From an uncultured Oscillibacter sp. (lineage in GTDB: Bacteria > Bacillota > Clostridia > Oscillospirales > Oscillospiraceae), in assembly GCA_900770295.1 (NCBI GenBank), contig CAAGJQ010000152.1, positions 59,761 to 123,760 of the forward strand: a stretch of 64,000 bases of DNA, given 5' to 3'. Of this stretch, positions 16,631-24,459 are shown in pieces; within the stretch, counting starts at the first letter, position 1; the number at the start of each line of letters is the position of its first letter. The translations under genes and the position numbers were made by a program. The notes under the pieces are model-generated. The model saw only the letters and a program-made list of their open reading frames with translations, did no database searches and was not told the origin of the DNA.

Positions 16631-17083
16631 ATGGAGATCGAACGGAAATTCAAGGTCCGGCAGCTGCCGGAGCAGCTGGAGCAGTATCCCCGGCAGCGCA
16701 TCGAGCAGGCGTACCTCTGCACAGAGCCGGTGATCCGGGTGCGGCGCAGCAATGATGACTATTATTTGACCTATAAGGGGGCCGGATTGCTGGCACGGGA
16801 GGAGTACAACCTCCCCCTGACGGAGGAGGCCTACCGGCATCTGCTGCCCAAGGCGGACGGAAACCGGATCGCGAAGGACCGCTACTGTATCCCTTTTGGC
16901 GGACGCACCATCGAGCTGGACGTGTTCGACCCGCCCTTCGCGCCGCTGGTCATCGCGGAGGTGGAGTTCGCTTCGGAGGAGGACGCGGCGGCGTTTCAGC
17001 CCCCGGCGTGGTTTGGAGAAGAGGTCACTTATGATCCAGCCTATTGTAATTCCAGCTTGAGCCGGATGAAACTGGACGTATGA
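16631..17083 (+). CDS. CYTH-domain protein (triphosphate tunnel metalloenzyme)
   Basis: 150 residues with the signature ExExK at the extreme N-terminus (MEIERKFKV), followed by IRVRR, YYLTYKG, REEYNLPL, IELDVF and AEVEF, the alternating charged strands that line the triphosphate tunnel. Family members bind inorganic triphosphate or nucleotide triphosphates with a divalent metal; several are inorganic triphosphatases. The substrate here cannot be told. It lies 14 bases after prsW and 10 before a PfkB kinase in a continuous plus-strand run, preceded by AAGGAGGAG. Confidence 0.88.
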   Translation: MEIERKFKVRQLPEQLEQYPRQRIEQAYLCTEPVIRVRRSNDDYYLTYKGAGLLAREEYNLPLTEEAYRHLLPKADGNRIAKDRYCIPFGGRTIELDVFDPPFAPLVIAEVEFASEEDAAAFQPPAWFGEEVTYDPAYCNSSLSRMKLDV

Positions 17084-17093
17084 GGAGGCGCTT

Positions 17094-18008
17094 ATGCGGG
17101 TCCTGAACATCGGATCGCTGAATATTGACTACGTATACCGGGTGAGCCGTTTTGTCCGGCCGGGGGAGACCATGCATGCTTCCTCCCTGGGGACTGGCTG
17201 CGGCGGCAAGGGACTGAATCAGTCCATTGCTCTGGCCAGGGCCGGTGTGGAAGTCTGGCACGCCGGCATGATCGGTGCCAATGGCGCCTTCCTGCGGGAG
17301 AAGCTGGCGGAAAACGGCGTCCATACAGAGCTTGTGCGGGAGGCACCGGAGAGCACCGGCCATGCCATCATCCAGGTGGATGATTCCGGTCAGAACAGCA
17401 TCCTGCTCTACGGCGGCGCCAACCGCTGCCTGACAGAGGCATTTGTGGAGGCGGCACTGTCCCGGTTTACCCCAGGCGACCTGGTTTTGCTGCAAAATGA
17501 GACTACCGCTGTGGGTGCGGCCATCGCCGGGGCCAAGAGGCGCGGATTGCGGGTGGCATTGAATGCCGCGCCGGCGGACGAAAACCTCCTGCAAATGCCC
17601 CTGGAAAAGCTGGACTTCCTTCTGGTCAATGAGGTGGAATGCGCGTTTCTGGCGGGCACGGAAGAACCGGAGAAAATTGCCGCCATCCTGACCGCCAGAT
17701 ATCCGGCCACCACGCTGGTCCTGACGCTGGGAGCATCAGGGGCCCTGGCAGCTCAAGACGGGAAGAGTGTCTTTGCAGAGGCGTTTCAGGTCCCTGTGAC
17801 GGATACGACAGCGGCGGGAGACACATTCACCGGTTTTTTTCTGCGAGGCATTCAGGAGGGCTGGCCCTTGGAGGAGTGTCTGCATCTGGCGGCTGCTGCC
17901 GCCGCACTGGCTGTGACAAGGCCGGGGGCGGCAGACTCCATTCCGTTTTACAGCGAAGCAGCCGCATATCTGGCGGAACAGCAAGGAGGAACGACACATG
18001 GAAATTGA
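17094..18008 (+). CDS. PfkB-family sugar kinase (ribokinase-like)
   Basis: 304 residues. The N-terminal PfkB pattern is GSLNIDYVYRV with GTGCGGKGLNQSIALARAG. The C-terminal signature VTDTTAAGDTFTGFFLRG contains the catalytic Asp and the GAGD-like anion hole, here AAGD. NAAPADENL and LVNEVE are typical of the ribokinase branch. It phosphorylates a sugar or nucleoside with ATP in the cytoplasm; ribose is the best guess. No ribose transporter lies beside it, and a second PfkB gene sits at 23220-24218. It ends 11 bases inside the following DUF1653 gene. Confidence 0.88.
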   Translation: MRVLNIGSLNIDYVYRVSRFVRPGETMHASSLGTGCGGKGLNQSIALARAGVEVWHAGMIGANGAFLREKLAENGVHTELVREAPESTGHAIIQVDDSGQNSILLYGGANRCLTEAFVEAALSRFTPGDLVLLQNETTAVGAAIAGAKRRGLRVALNAAPADENLLQMPLEKLDFLLVNEVECAFLAGTEEPEKIAAILTARYPATTLVLTLGASGALAAQDGKSVFAEAFQVPVTDTTAAGDTFTGFFLRGIQEGWPLEECLHLAAAAAALAVTRPGAADSIPFYSEAAAYLAEQQGGTTHGN

Positions 18009-18246
18009 ACAGGAGCCCATCCGTCCCGGGCGTTACCGCCACTTCAAGGGCAATGAATACGAGGTGCTGTATCTGGCCACCCACTCCGAGACCCGGGAGC
18101 CCATGGTGGTGTACCGGGCGCTGTACGGCGAGCGGGGTGTCTGGGTCCGGCCCGCATCCATGTGGAACGAGCTGGTGACCCGGGACGGCGTGACGTACCG
18201 GAGGTTTACCTATATCGGGGAGGGCGGGGAGACTCCAATCCCTTGA
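17998..18246 (+). CDS. DUF1653 family protein
   Basis: 82 residues matching the short DUF1653 fold: PGRYRHFKGNEYEVLYLATHSET, PMVVYRALYG-ERGVWVRP, MWNE and YRRFTYIGE. The function is not established. The start at 17998 overlaps the kinase by 11 bases, with AAGGAGG just upstream. It is the last gene of the run beginning at the barnase promoter. Confidence 0.88.
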   Translation: MEIEQEPIRPGRYRHFKGNEYEVLYLATHSETREPMVVYRALYGERGVWVRPASMWNELVTRDGVTYRRFTYIGEGGETPIP

Positions 18247-18271
18247 CTTTGCGCACTTCTTGTGATATGAT
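18243..18271 (+). promoter_or_regulatory. Promoter of the SCIFF operon
   Basis: TTGACT (18243-18248), a 17-bp spacer and TATGAT (18266-18271). The -35 box overlaps the DUF1653 stop codon. A GC-rich hairpin (AGCCGGC..GCCGGCT, 18292-18317) lies in the leader before the peptide gene. Confidence 0.75.
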
Positions 18272-18356
18272 TTTTCCCGATAATAAGGCGGTAGCCGGCA
18301 TTGGGCCGGCGCCGGCTGGGAGAAACACCAAATCAAACAGATCGGAGATACGTATT

Positions 18357-18503
18357 ATGGAAAGAATCAAGACTCTTGAGACCCGTAACCTGTGCGAGAG
18401 CGCCAAGAACGGCGGCTGCGGCGAGTGCCAGACCTCCTGCCAGTCTGCCTGCAAGACCAGCTGCGGCGTTGCCAACCAGAAGTGCGAGAACGCTGATAAG
18501 TAA
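18357..18503 (+). CDS. scfA: SCIFF ranthipeptide precursor
   Basis: 48 residues with the near-invariant SCIFF core CGECQTSCQSACKTSC followed by a C-terminal Cys (QKCE). Seven cysteines are present (13, 21, 24, 28, 32, 36, 43); the family name refers to six in forty-five residues, so Cys13 in NLCESAKNGG may be an extra or leader-side cysteine. The neighbouring radical-SAM enzyme installs Cys-to-Thr (gamma) thioether bridges in characterised SCIFF systems, giving a ranthipeptide of debated, possibly signalling, role. It has its own promoter and is separated from the maturase by an intervening hairpin. Confidence 0.95.
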   Translation: MERIKTLETRNLCESAKNGGCGECQTSCQSACKTSCGVANQKCENADK

Positions 18504-18514
18504 GCAAACCGCAA

Positions 18515-18550
18515 TCAAAAAGCTGCCGCCTATTCAGGCGGCACTTTTTA
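18515..18550 (+). terminator. Attenuator-like terminator between SCIFF and maturase
   Basis: CTGCCGCC..GGCGGCA (stem of about 8 bp) is flanked by AAAAAG and CTTTTTAT. Partial read-through would give much more peptide mRNA than maturase mRNA. Confidence 0.75.
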
Positions 18551-18571
18551 TGTACGAGGAGAAGAATATAT

Positions 18572-19963
18572 ATGGTACATCAGTATCAGCTCAACGGCTA
18601 CAACATCGTGCTGGACACCTGCTCCGGCGCCATCCACGTGGTGGATGAGGTGGCCTATGACATCATCGCCATGTTTCAGGATCACAGCCCGGACGAGATC
18701 GTGGCGGCGATGCTGGAAAAATACGGAGCGCGCCCCGATGTGACAGAGGCCGACCTGCGGGAGTGCATCGCGGACGTGGAGACGCTGAAGAACGCCGGGA
18801 AGCTGTTCACCCCCGACACCTTCGCCGACATGGCGGGCACCTTCAAGGAGCGCTCCGGCGACGTGGTGAAGGCCCTGTGCCTCCACGTGGCCCACACCTG
18901 CAACCTCAACTGCGCCTACTGCTTTGCCAGCCAGGGCAAGTACCACGGCGACCGGGCCCTCATGAGCTTCGAGGTGGGCAAGCGGGCGCTGGACTTCCTG
19001 ATCGAACACTCCGGCCACCGCACCAATCTGGAGGTGGACTTCTTCGGCGGCGAGCCCCTGATGAACTGGGACGTGGTGAAGCAGCTGGTGGAGTACGCCC
19101 GGAGTATCGAAAAGGAGAAGGGGAAGAACTTCCGCTTCACCCTGACCACCAACGGCATGCTGATCGACGATGACGTCATCGACTTCGCCAATCGGGAGAT
19201 GAGCAACGTGGTGCTGTCCCTGGATGGCCGGAAGGAGATCCACGACCGCCTGCGGGTGGACTACGCCGGAAACGGCAGCTATGAGCGCATCGTGCCCAAG
19301 TTCCAGAAGCTGGTGAAGGCCCGGGGCGGCAAAAACTACTACATGCGGGGCACCTTCACTCACGCCAACCCGGACTTCACAAAGGACCTGTTCCACATGG
19401 CCGATGACCTGGGCTTCACAGAGCTGAGCATGGAGCCGGTGGTCTGCGCTCCCGACGACCCGGCGGCTCTGACGCCCGAGGACCTGGAGATCGTGAAGGA
19501 CCAGTATGAGATCCTGGCCAGGGACATGCTGCGCCGGGAGAAGGCGGGCAAGCCCATCACCTTCTACCACTACATGCTGGACCTGACCGGCGGCCCCTGC
19601 ATCTACAAGCGCATTTCCGGCTGCGGCTCCGGCACGGAGTACATGGCCGTCACCCCCTGGGGCGACCTGTATCCCTGCCACCAGTTCGTGGGCGAGGAGA
19701 GCTACAAGCTGGGCGATATCTGGAACGGCGTCACCAACACGAAGCTGCGGGACGAGTTCCGGTCCTGCAACGCCTACGCCCGTCCCGAGTGCGCGGACTG
19801 CTGGGCCAAGCTGTACTGCTCCGGCGGCTGCGCCGCCAACGCCTACCACGCCACCGGCTCCATCCGGGGCGTCTACGAGGCGGGCTGCGAGCTGTTCCGC
19901 AAACGCATTGAGTGCGCCATTATGATGAAGGTGGCGGAGGACGCCGCCAAAGAGGAAAGCTGA
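18572..19963 (+). CDS. scfB: SCIFF peptide maturase, radical SAM/SPASM thioether synthase
   Basis: 463 residues. An N-terminal peptide-recognition (RRE-like) region (~1-90) precedes the radical-SAM site CNLNCAYCFASQGKYHGD, whose CxxxCxxC binds the SAM iron-sulfur cluster, and FFGGEPLMNWD. The C-terminal SPASM region supplies auxiliary-cluster cysteines: GGPCIYKRISGCGSG, LYPCHQF, CADCWAKLYCSGGCAAN and EAGCELF. This matches the SCIFF-specific maturases such as CteB, which cross-link the precursor in the cytoplasm. Its location right after the SCIFF gene confirms the assignment. Its stop (TGA) directly abuts the next ATG. Confidence 0.95.
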   Translation: MVHQYQLNGYNIVLDTCSGAIHVVDEVAYDIIAMFQDHSPDEIVAAMLEKYGARPDVTEADLRECIADVETLKNAGKLFTPDTFADMAGTFKERSGDVVKALCLHVAHTCNLNCAYCFASQGKYHGDRALMSFEVGKRALDFLIEHSGHRTNLEVDFFGGEPLMNWDVVKQLVEYARSIEKEKGKNFRFTLTTNGMLIDDDVIDFANREMSNVVLSLDGRKEIHDRLRVDYAGNGSYERIVPKFQKLVKARGGKNYYMRGTFTHANPDFTKDLFHMADDLGFTELSMEPVVCAPDDPAALTPEDLEIVKDQYEILARDMLRREKAGKPITFYHYMLDLTGGPCIYKRISGCGSGTEYMAVTPWGDLYPCHQFVGEESYKLGDIWNGVTNTKLRDEFRSCNAYARPECADCWAKLYCSGGCAANAYHATGSIRGVYEAGCELFRKRIECAIMMKVAEDAAKEES

Positions 19964-21298
19964 ATGAACACGCCCATCGCGGATTTCGTGCGGGGCTATG
20001 ACGGCTCCGGCACCGCCCGGCTCCACATGCCCGGCCACAAGGGACAGCCGTTCCTGGGCTGTGAGCATCTGGACATCACGGAGGTCAAGGGCGCCGATGC
20101 CCTGTATGAGGCGGACGGCATCATCGCGGAGAGCGAAAAAAACGCCGGGGCATTGTTTGGCTCCGGGCGGACCCTGTACGCCACAGAGGGCTCCAGCCAG
20201 TGCGTCAGGGCCATGCTGTATCTGGCCCTGACCTGCCGCCCCGCCGGGGCGGCGCCGGTCATCGTGGCTGCCCGGAACGTCCACAAGGCTTTTGTCTACG
20301 CCGCGGCCCTGCTAGATTTTGAGATTATCTGGCTCTGGCCGGAGGGAGACAGCCGGTCCCTCTGCGGCTGTCCTGTATCGCCGGAGGGCCTGGAGAAAAC
20401 GCTTGCGGAGCTGGACCGGCCGCCCGCCGCCGTCTATCTCACCAGCCCGGACTACCTGGGCGGCATGGCGGACGTCGCCGCGCTGGCGCAGGTTGCCCAC
20501 CGCCGCGGTACGGTGCTGGCGGTGGACAACGCCCACGGCGCCTATCTCCACTTTCTGGACCCGGCTGGCCACCCCTTGGACCTGGGTGCGGACATCTGCT
20601 GCGACTCCGCCCATAAGACCCTGCCGGTCCTCACCGGCGGCGCCTATCTGCACATCGGCAAAAACGCCCCGGCGGGCTTCCGGGAGAACGCCAAGGCCGC
20701 TATGGCCCTGTTCGGCTCCACCAGCCCCTCCTATCTGACGCTGGCCTCCCTGGACCTGTGCAACCGCTATCTGGCGGAGGGGTATCCGGACCGCCTGACG
20801 GAGACGGCCGCCCGGCTGCGGGAGGTCCGAGCCCGGCTTGAGGCTCACGGCTGGCAGACGGAGGCTGCCGACCCCTTGCGGCTGACTGTTGCCGCCCCCG
20901 CGGGATTGACGGGCACCGCCATGGCGGAACTGCTGCGAAAGGGCGGCGGGGAGTGCGAGTATGCCGACCCGGAGTTCCTGGTGCTGATGCTGACGCCGGA
21001 GAACGACGCCGGGGATTTGGAACGGGTGATCGCGGCGCTGGGGGAAAATCATCGGCCTTATCCGGCGCGTCCCGCCCTGCCCCTGGCGAGGGGAGAGCGG
21101 GTGTGCTCCGTGCGGCAGGCGCTGTTCGCACCCCACGAGACCATCCCGGCGGAGCGGGCGCTGGGCCGCGTCTGCGGTGCGCCCACCGTGTCCTGCCCCC
21201 CGGCCATCCCCATCGCCGTCTCCGGCGAGCGCATCGGCCCGGAGGCGTTGGAGTTGTTCCGGCACTATGGTGTGCAGACCGTGGATGTTCTGAAATAG
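19964..21298 (+). CDS. PLP-dependent Orn/Lys/Arg decarboxylase-family protein
   Basis: 444 residues of the fold I Orn/Lys/Arg decarboxylase major domain: HMPGHKG near the N-terminus, EGSSQCVRAML, VDNAHGAYLHF, and the PLP-lysine motif DSAHKTLPVLTGGAYLH. The C-terminal domain is short compared with large basic-amino-acid decarboxylases, resembling the YaaO/SpeA-like small group, so the substrate (arginine, lysine or other) is uncertain. The ATG follows the SCIFF maturase TGA with no gap, so it is probably co-transcribed. No role in SCIFF maturation is known; the linkage may be incidental. Confidence 0.88.
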   Translation: MNTPIADFVRGYDGSGTARLHMPGHKGQPFLGCEHLDITEVKGADALYEADGIIAESEKNAGALFGSGRTLYATEGSSQCVRAMLYLALTCRPAGAAPVIVAARNVHKAFVYAAALLDFEIIWLWPEGDSRSLCGCPVSPEGLEKTLAELDRPPAAVYLTSPDYLGGMADVAALAQVAHRRGTVLAVDNAHGAYLHFLDPAGHPLDLGADICCDSAHKTLPVLTGGAYLHIGKNAPAGFRENAKAAMALFGSTSPSYLTLASLDLCNRYLAEGYPDRLTETAARLREVRARLEAHGWQTEAADPLRLTVAAPAGLTGTAMAELLRKGGGECEYADPEFLVLMLTPENDAGDLERVIAALGENHRPYPARPALPLARGERVCSVRQALFAPHETIPAERALGRVCGAPTVSCPPAIPIAVSGERIGPEALELFRHYGVQTVDVLK

Positions 21299-21299
21299 G

Positions 21300-21337
21300 A
21301 ACAGCCATTCCGCGAGAATTCTCACGGAATGGCTGTT
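21300..21337. terminator. Bidirectional terminator between convergent genes
   Basis: A 13-bp perfect inverted repeat (AACAGCCATTCCG) with a 12-base spacer lies between the decarboxylase (+) and the CDP-alcohol phosphatidyltransferase (-). T-richness is modest on both sides. Confidence 0.75.
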
Positions 21338-21361
21338 ATATTATGCAAAAGAGATGATATA

Positions 21362-21913
21362 TTAATCAATTTTCTGTTTCGTTGAAAACAAGATACTTCT
21401 CCTGTCGGGGAGCCAGTCGCGGGCGGTACATTCAATCAGCAGTTCCTCCACAGCGGAGACACCGGCCGCCAGGCAGAGGGGATACAGCAGCAGGCCGGAC
21501 CCGGTGAGCAGCTGGAAAGGCGGCCAGAAAAACAGCAGCAGGCCGGTGAGCTTGTTGCCCCAGGTGTGCAGAAAGCCGGGCCGTCCGAACCGGACCCATG
21601 CCGCGGCTGCGGCGCAGAGACGGACACACGCCACGCCAATCGCAAACAGAAGAACGGGGACACCCGGCCGGAGGACCGGCCAGAGCCGGATCAGACTGAC
21701 ACAGACGAAGCAGACATCGGCGGCGGAGTCCAGCTTTGCGCCGAAACTGCTTTCCGCCCGAAGCCGCCGGGCCAGCCATCCGTCCAGCACATCTGACAGA
21801 CCGCAGAGAAGGTACAGCACGGCAAAGACCGTGCCGGACACCGGGAGAATGACCATCACCGCCGCCATCAGCAGCCGTCCGCCGGAGAGAAGATTGGGGA
21901 TATGCTTTTTCAT
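21362..21913 (-). CDS. CDP-alcohol phosphatidyltransferase family protein
   Basis: 183 residues with the diagnostic active-site pattern D-x2-DG-x2-AR-x8-G-x3-D-x3-D, seen as SDVLDGWLARRLRAESSFG then AKLDSAAD. Several hydrophobic segments indicate an integral membrane enzyme. It transfers a phosphatidyl group from CDP-diacylglycerol to an alcohol such as glycerol-3-phosphate, serine or inositol phosphate; the acceptor cannot be read from the sequence. The start overlaps the stop of the upstream SGNH hydrolase (ATGA), so the two are translationally coupled. Confidence 0.87.
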   Translation of the reverse strand: MKKHIPNLLSGGRLLMAAVMVILPVSGTVFAVLYLLCGLSDVLDGWLARRLRAESSFGAKLDSAADVCFVCVSLIRLWPVLRPGVPVLLFAIGVACVRLCAAAAAWVRFGRPGFLHTWGNKLTGLLLFFWPPFQLLTGSGLLLYPLCLAAGVSAVEELLIECTARDWLPDRRSILFSTKQKID

Positions 21914-22500
21914 ACGCCGTCCGGCTGCTCCAGCAGGCTCCGCAGCCCCCCGGCAAAGGAACGATGCCCCGCTTCGGAGAAATGGACGCCGTCAAACACC
22001 GGCTCCACGCCCCACTGTCCGGCGTCGGCGAAGCGGATGCCCAGCCGCCGGGCCAGGGCCTCATATTCTCCCGCCAGTCTGGCGGATTCCGTCAAAAGTC
22101 GCTCCTCCGCGACCCAGGAACCAAGACGCATGGGCGGCGGGGCGATCAGCAGAATGGCGCCGATATCGGACCGGGGCAGGAGATGCCGCAGAAAAACCTC
22201 CATGCGGGCGGCTGTGTCCTTGGCGGTGAAGCCGGGCGTCTGGAGCAGATCGTTGCTGCCCAGCATGACGGCCAGAAGGTCCGCTCCGCCGCAATCGTCC
22301 AGCAGCCGGTCCGCCTGGGCCAGCTCCGATGACCGCCAGGGGATACTGCGTCCGTTCTGTCCGGCGTTCAGGACCTCCCATCCGGTGTCCCGGGCAAGGC
22401 GCTCCGTCCACCGGATATCGGCGGGATAGCGGTCCCCAGGGAAAGAGCGGGGGTCATAACCGTAGGTATTGGAATCTCCATAGCACAAAATACGTTTCAC
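21910..22500 (-). CDS. SGNH/GDSL-family hydrolase
   Basis: 196 residues from GTG 22500, chosen because GGGAGGTGAG precedes it and VKRILCYGDSNTYGYDP is the usual N-terminus. Catalytic blocks are present: block I GDSNTYG with the serine nucleophile, block III MLGSNDLL, and block V FDGVHFSEAGH with the Asp-His pair. There is no signal peptide, so it acts in the cytoplasm. Close relatives are arylesterase/acyl hydrolase-like proteins of broad specificity. It is followed immediately by the CDP-alcohol phosphatidyltransferase with a 4-base overlap. Confidence 0.87.
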   Translation of the reverse strand: MKRILCYGDSNTYGYDPRSFPGDRYPADIRWTERLARDTGWEVLNAGQNGRSIPWRSSELAQADRLLDDCGGADLLAVMLGSNDLLQTPGFTAKDTAARMEVFLRHLLPRSDIGAILLIAPPPMRLGSWVAEERLLTESARLAGEYEALARRLGIRFADAGQWGVEPVFDGVHFSEAGHRSFAGGLRSLLEQPDGV

Positions 22501-22541
22501 GGTGCTCACCTCCCGTACAGAATACCATGTTTTTCCCTGTC

Positions 22542-22570
22542 TTGCAATTTTACGATGTATCCGGTATGAT
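22542..22570 (+). promoter_or_regulatory. Promoter of carbonic anhydrase
   Basis: TTGCAA (22542-22547), a 17-bp spacer, TATGAT (22565-22570). AAAGGAGGA precedes the ATG. Confidence 0.7.
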
Positions 22571-22602
22571 GGAGAAAATGATCCAAAGGAGGACCTGCCG
22601 AC

Positions 22603-23145
22603 ATGATCGACCAGATGCTGGCGTACAACCGGGAATTCGTTAAAAATGAGGAATATAAAAAATTTACCACCAGCAAGTATCCGGACAAGAAAATCGCCAT
22701 CCTGACCTGCATGGACACCCGCCTGGTGGAGCTGCTTCCAGCGGCGTTGGGCATCAAGAACGGCGATGTGAAGATGATCAAAAACGCCGGCGGTATGATC
22801 ACCGGCCCCTTTGACAGTGCGGTGCGCAGCCTGCTGGTGGGCATCATCGAGCTGGGCGTGGAAGAGGTCATGGTCATCGGCCACACGGACTGCGGCGTGT
22901 CCCACATCAACGCGGACATGATGATCCGGCACCTGATCCAGCGGGGTGTCTCCCAGGACCATATCGATATGATGCGTTACTGCGGTATCGATTTTGAGGC
23001 CTGGCTCCGGGGCTTTGACAGCGTGGAGTGCTCTGTGGAGGAGACTGTTGATCTGCTGCGGAACCATCCCCTGATGCCGAAGGACGTGACGATCAGAGGC
23101 TACATCATCAATACGGAGACCGGCGAGCTGACGCCGCTGCCCTGA
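22603..23145 (+). CDS. Beta-class carbonic anhydrase
   Basis: 180 residues. The zinc site of beta-carbonic anhydrases is complete: Cys and Asp-Arg dyad in ILTCMDTRL, and His-x2-Cys in VIGHTDCGV. NAGGMITG is the conserved turn. It interconverts CO2 and bicarbonate in the cytoplasm, here possibly feeding carboxylations such as those of purine synthesis. It has its own promoter and its own terminator, so it is a monocistronic gene. Confidence 0.93.
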   Translation: MIDQMLAYNREFVKNEEYKKFTTSKYPDKKIAILTCMDTRLVELLPAALGIKNGDVKMIKNAGGMITGPFDSAVRSLLVGIIELGVEEVMVIGHTDCGVSHINADMMIRHLIQRGVSQDHIDMMRYCGIDFEAWLRGFDSVECSVEETVDLLRNHPLMPKDVTIRGYIINTETGELTPLP

Positions 23146-23159
23146 AAACATGCGGAAGA

Positions 23160-23199
23160 AAGCCCGTGGAACAGAAATTTCTGCTCCACGGGCTTTTTG
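23160..23199. terminator. Terminator of carbonic anhydrase, shared with the convergent kinase
   Basis: A long inverted repeat (AGCCCGTGGA..TCCACGGGCT with a further CAG/CTG pairing) is followed by TTTTTGC on the plus strand. Confidence 0.85.
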
Positions 23200-23219
23200 C
23201 GCACCGGCACAAGAAACGA

Positions 23220-24218
23220 TTATTTCAGCACATCCAGAACGGACAGGTCGAAGCCTCGGTAGTCCCGCTCCTTCAGCAGGGCGATGACCTCGTCCAGCGT
23301 GGGCAGGGAGGGCATGGCGCCCATGCGGGAGACTGTGATAGCAGCGGTGTGGCTGGCAAAGGCCAGCGCCTCTTCCTGGGAAAGCCCCACCGTCAGGCCC
23401 ACGGAGAGTGCGCCTACGAAGGAATCTCCGGCGGCTGTTGGGTCCGCCACGTGGTCCATATGAACACAGGGAATATAGTGGATGCCATCAGCCTCCGCCG
23501 CGGCGGAGCCATTGCTCCCCAGGGTAATGATGACATGCTCCGTACCCTTGGACCGCAGAGCCGCGGCAATTTTCTGCAAATCGTCCTTTCGGATGGCGTC
23601 ACCGTCCATACCCAGCGGGAGACCGGTCTCCGTGGAGGCCTCCTGCTCGTTGGGGATCAGATAGGTTACCAAACTCAGCAGCTCGTCGTCCAGATCGGTG
23701 GCGGGAGCGGGATTCAGCATGACGGGGACCCCGGCCTCCCTGGCCCAGCGAGCCAGAGCCCGGTTCACCTCCAGCGGAATCTCCAGCTGGAGCAGCAGCA
23801 TGTCGTAAGAGGCTATTTCATCTTTGATCCAGGCCACTTCCTTCACCGTCAGGGTCTGGTTGGCGCCGGGAATGACGATGATACGGTTCTGGGCCGTGTG
23901 CTCCGTCACCTCTAAAGTCACATGCCCCACGCCGGAGGAGATGCCCTGCCGGACCAGAACATGGCTGACATCCATGCCGGCGGCCCTGGGCGTTTCCAGA
24001 AGCTTCTGGCCGAACAGATCGTCGCCCACGCAGCCCATCATCGTCACGTCGGCACCCAGCCGCACACATTGCAGTGCCTGGTTGGCCCCCTTCCCGCCGG
24101 GGGCCATGTGGAAGGACTTGCCGTAGACGGTCTGGGCGGATTGAGGAACGCGTTCTGTTGTGGCGATCACGTCCATGACGAAGCTGCCGACAACGAAGAT
24201 TCGAGGTTTTCTCTGCAT
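23220..24218 (-). CDS. rbsK: Ribokinase (PfkB family)
   Basis: 332 residues. The ribokinase substrate motif is GSFVMDVIATTERVP with HMAPGGKGANQALQCVRLG. NPAPATDL, IPNEQEA and VADPTAAGDSFVGALSVGL give the NPAPA, NE and GAGD-like motifs with the catalytic Asp. It phosphorylates ribose (or a related sugar) at O5 in the cytoplasm. The protein is slightly longer than the usual ~305 residues. A LacI-type palindrome and a TATAAT box lie in its promoter, but neither a LacI regulator nor a ribose ABC transporter is nearby. Confidence 0.88.
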   Translation of the reverse strand: MQRKPRIFVVGSFVMDVIATTERVPQSAQTVYGKSFHMAPGGKGANQALQCVRLGADVTMMGCVGDDLFGQKLLETPRAAGMDVSHVLVRQGISSGVGHVTLEVTEHTAQNRIIVIPGANQTLTVKEVAWIKDEIASYDMLLLQLEIPLEVNRALARWAREAGVPVMLNPAPATDLDDELLSLVTYLIPNEQEASTETGLPLGMDGDAIRKDDLQKIAAALRSKGTEHVIITLGSNGSAAAEADGIHYIPCVHMDHVADPTAAGDSFVGALSVGLTVGLSQEEALAFASHTAAITVSRMGAMPSLPTLDEVIALLKERDYRGFDLSVLDVLK

Positions 24219-24244
24219 GATGGTTGATTACTCCTGTTTTGTAT

Positions 24245-24265
24245 GTAAACGTTTACTCTATTATA
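24245..24265 (-). promoter_or_regulatory. LacI-type operator and -10 box upstream of rbsK
   Basis: The perfect 12-bp palindrome GTAAACGTTTAC (24245-24256) has the central CG of LacI/GalR operators. It lies just downstream of a minus-strand TATAAT (plus 24260-24265), where a repressor would block initiation or early elongation. Confidence 0.75.
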
Positions 24266-24287
24266 ATGCGTACTGAACAAAGCCGAA

Positions 24288-24459
24288 AGCCTTGAAAGCC
24301 AAGGCTTTGAAGGCTTGCACCCTCCACTGGAGCGCCGCAGCGCTCCAGTGGAAATACGCATTGCAACAATGGCTGAATTCCATAAAACGGCTCAAAGGAG
24401 CCGTTTTTATGGAATTGCGCGGCTGCCGACGCGCGAATAAACCGCAAAGCGGTTTATTC
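24288..24459. repeat. Intergenic array of four consecutive hairpins
   Basis: Four inverted repeats follow one another without coding sequence: 24288-24315 (AGCCTTGAAAGCC, one mismatch), 24324-24351 (CCACTGGAGCGC, perfect, 4-base loop), 24376-24416 (18-bp stem around AATTCCATAAAACGGCTC with one bulge) and 24435-24459 (GAATAAACCGC, perfect, AAA loop). It could be a dispersed structured repeat, a small non-coding RNA or a miniature element remnant. No flanking target duplication is visible. Confidence 0.7.

Noticed and set aside
24324..24459. CRISPR-like short repeats
   Set aside because: The hairpins differ in sequence, and there is no regular direct repeat or spacer unit.
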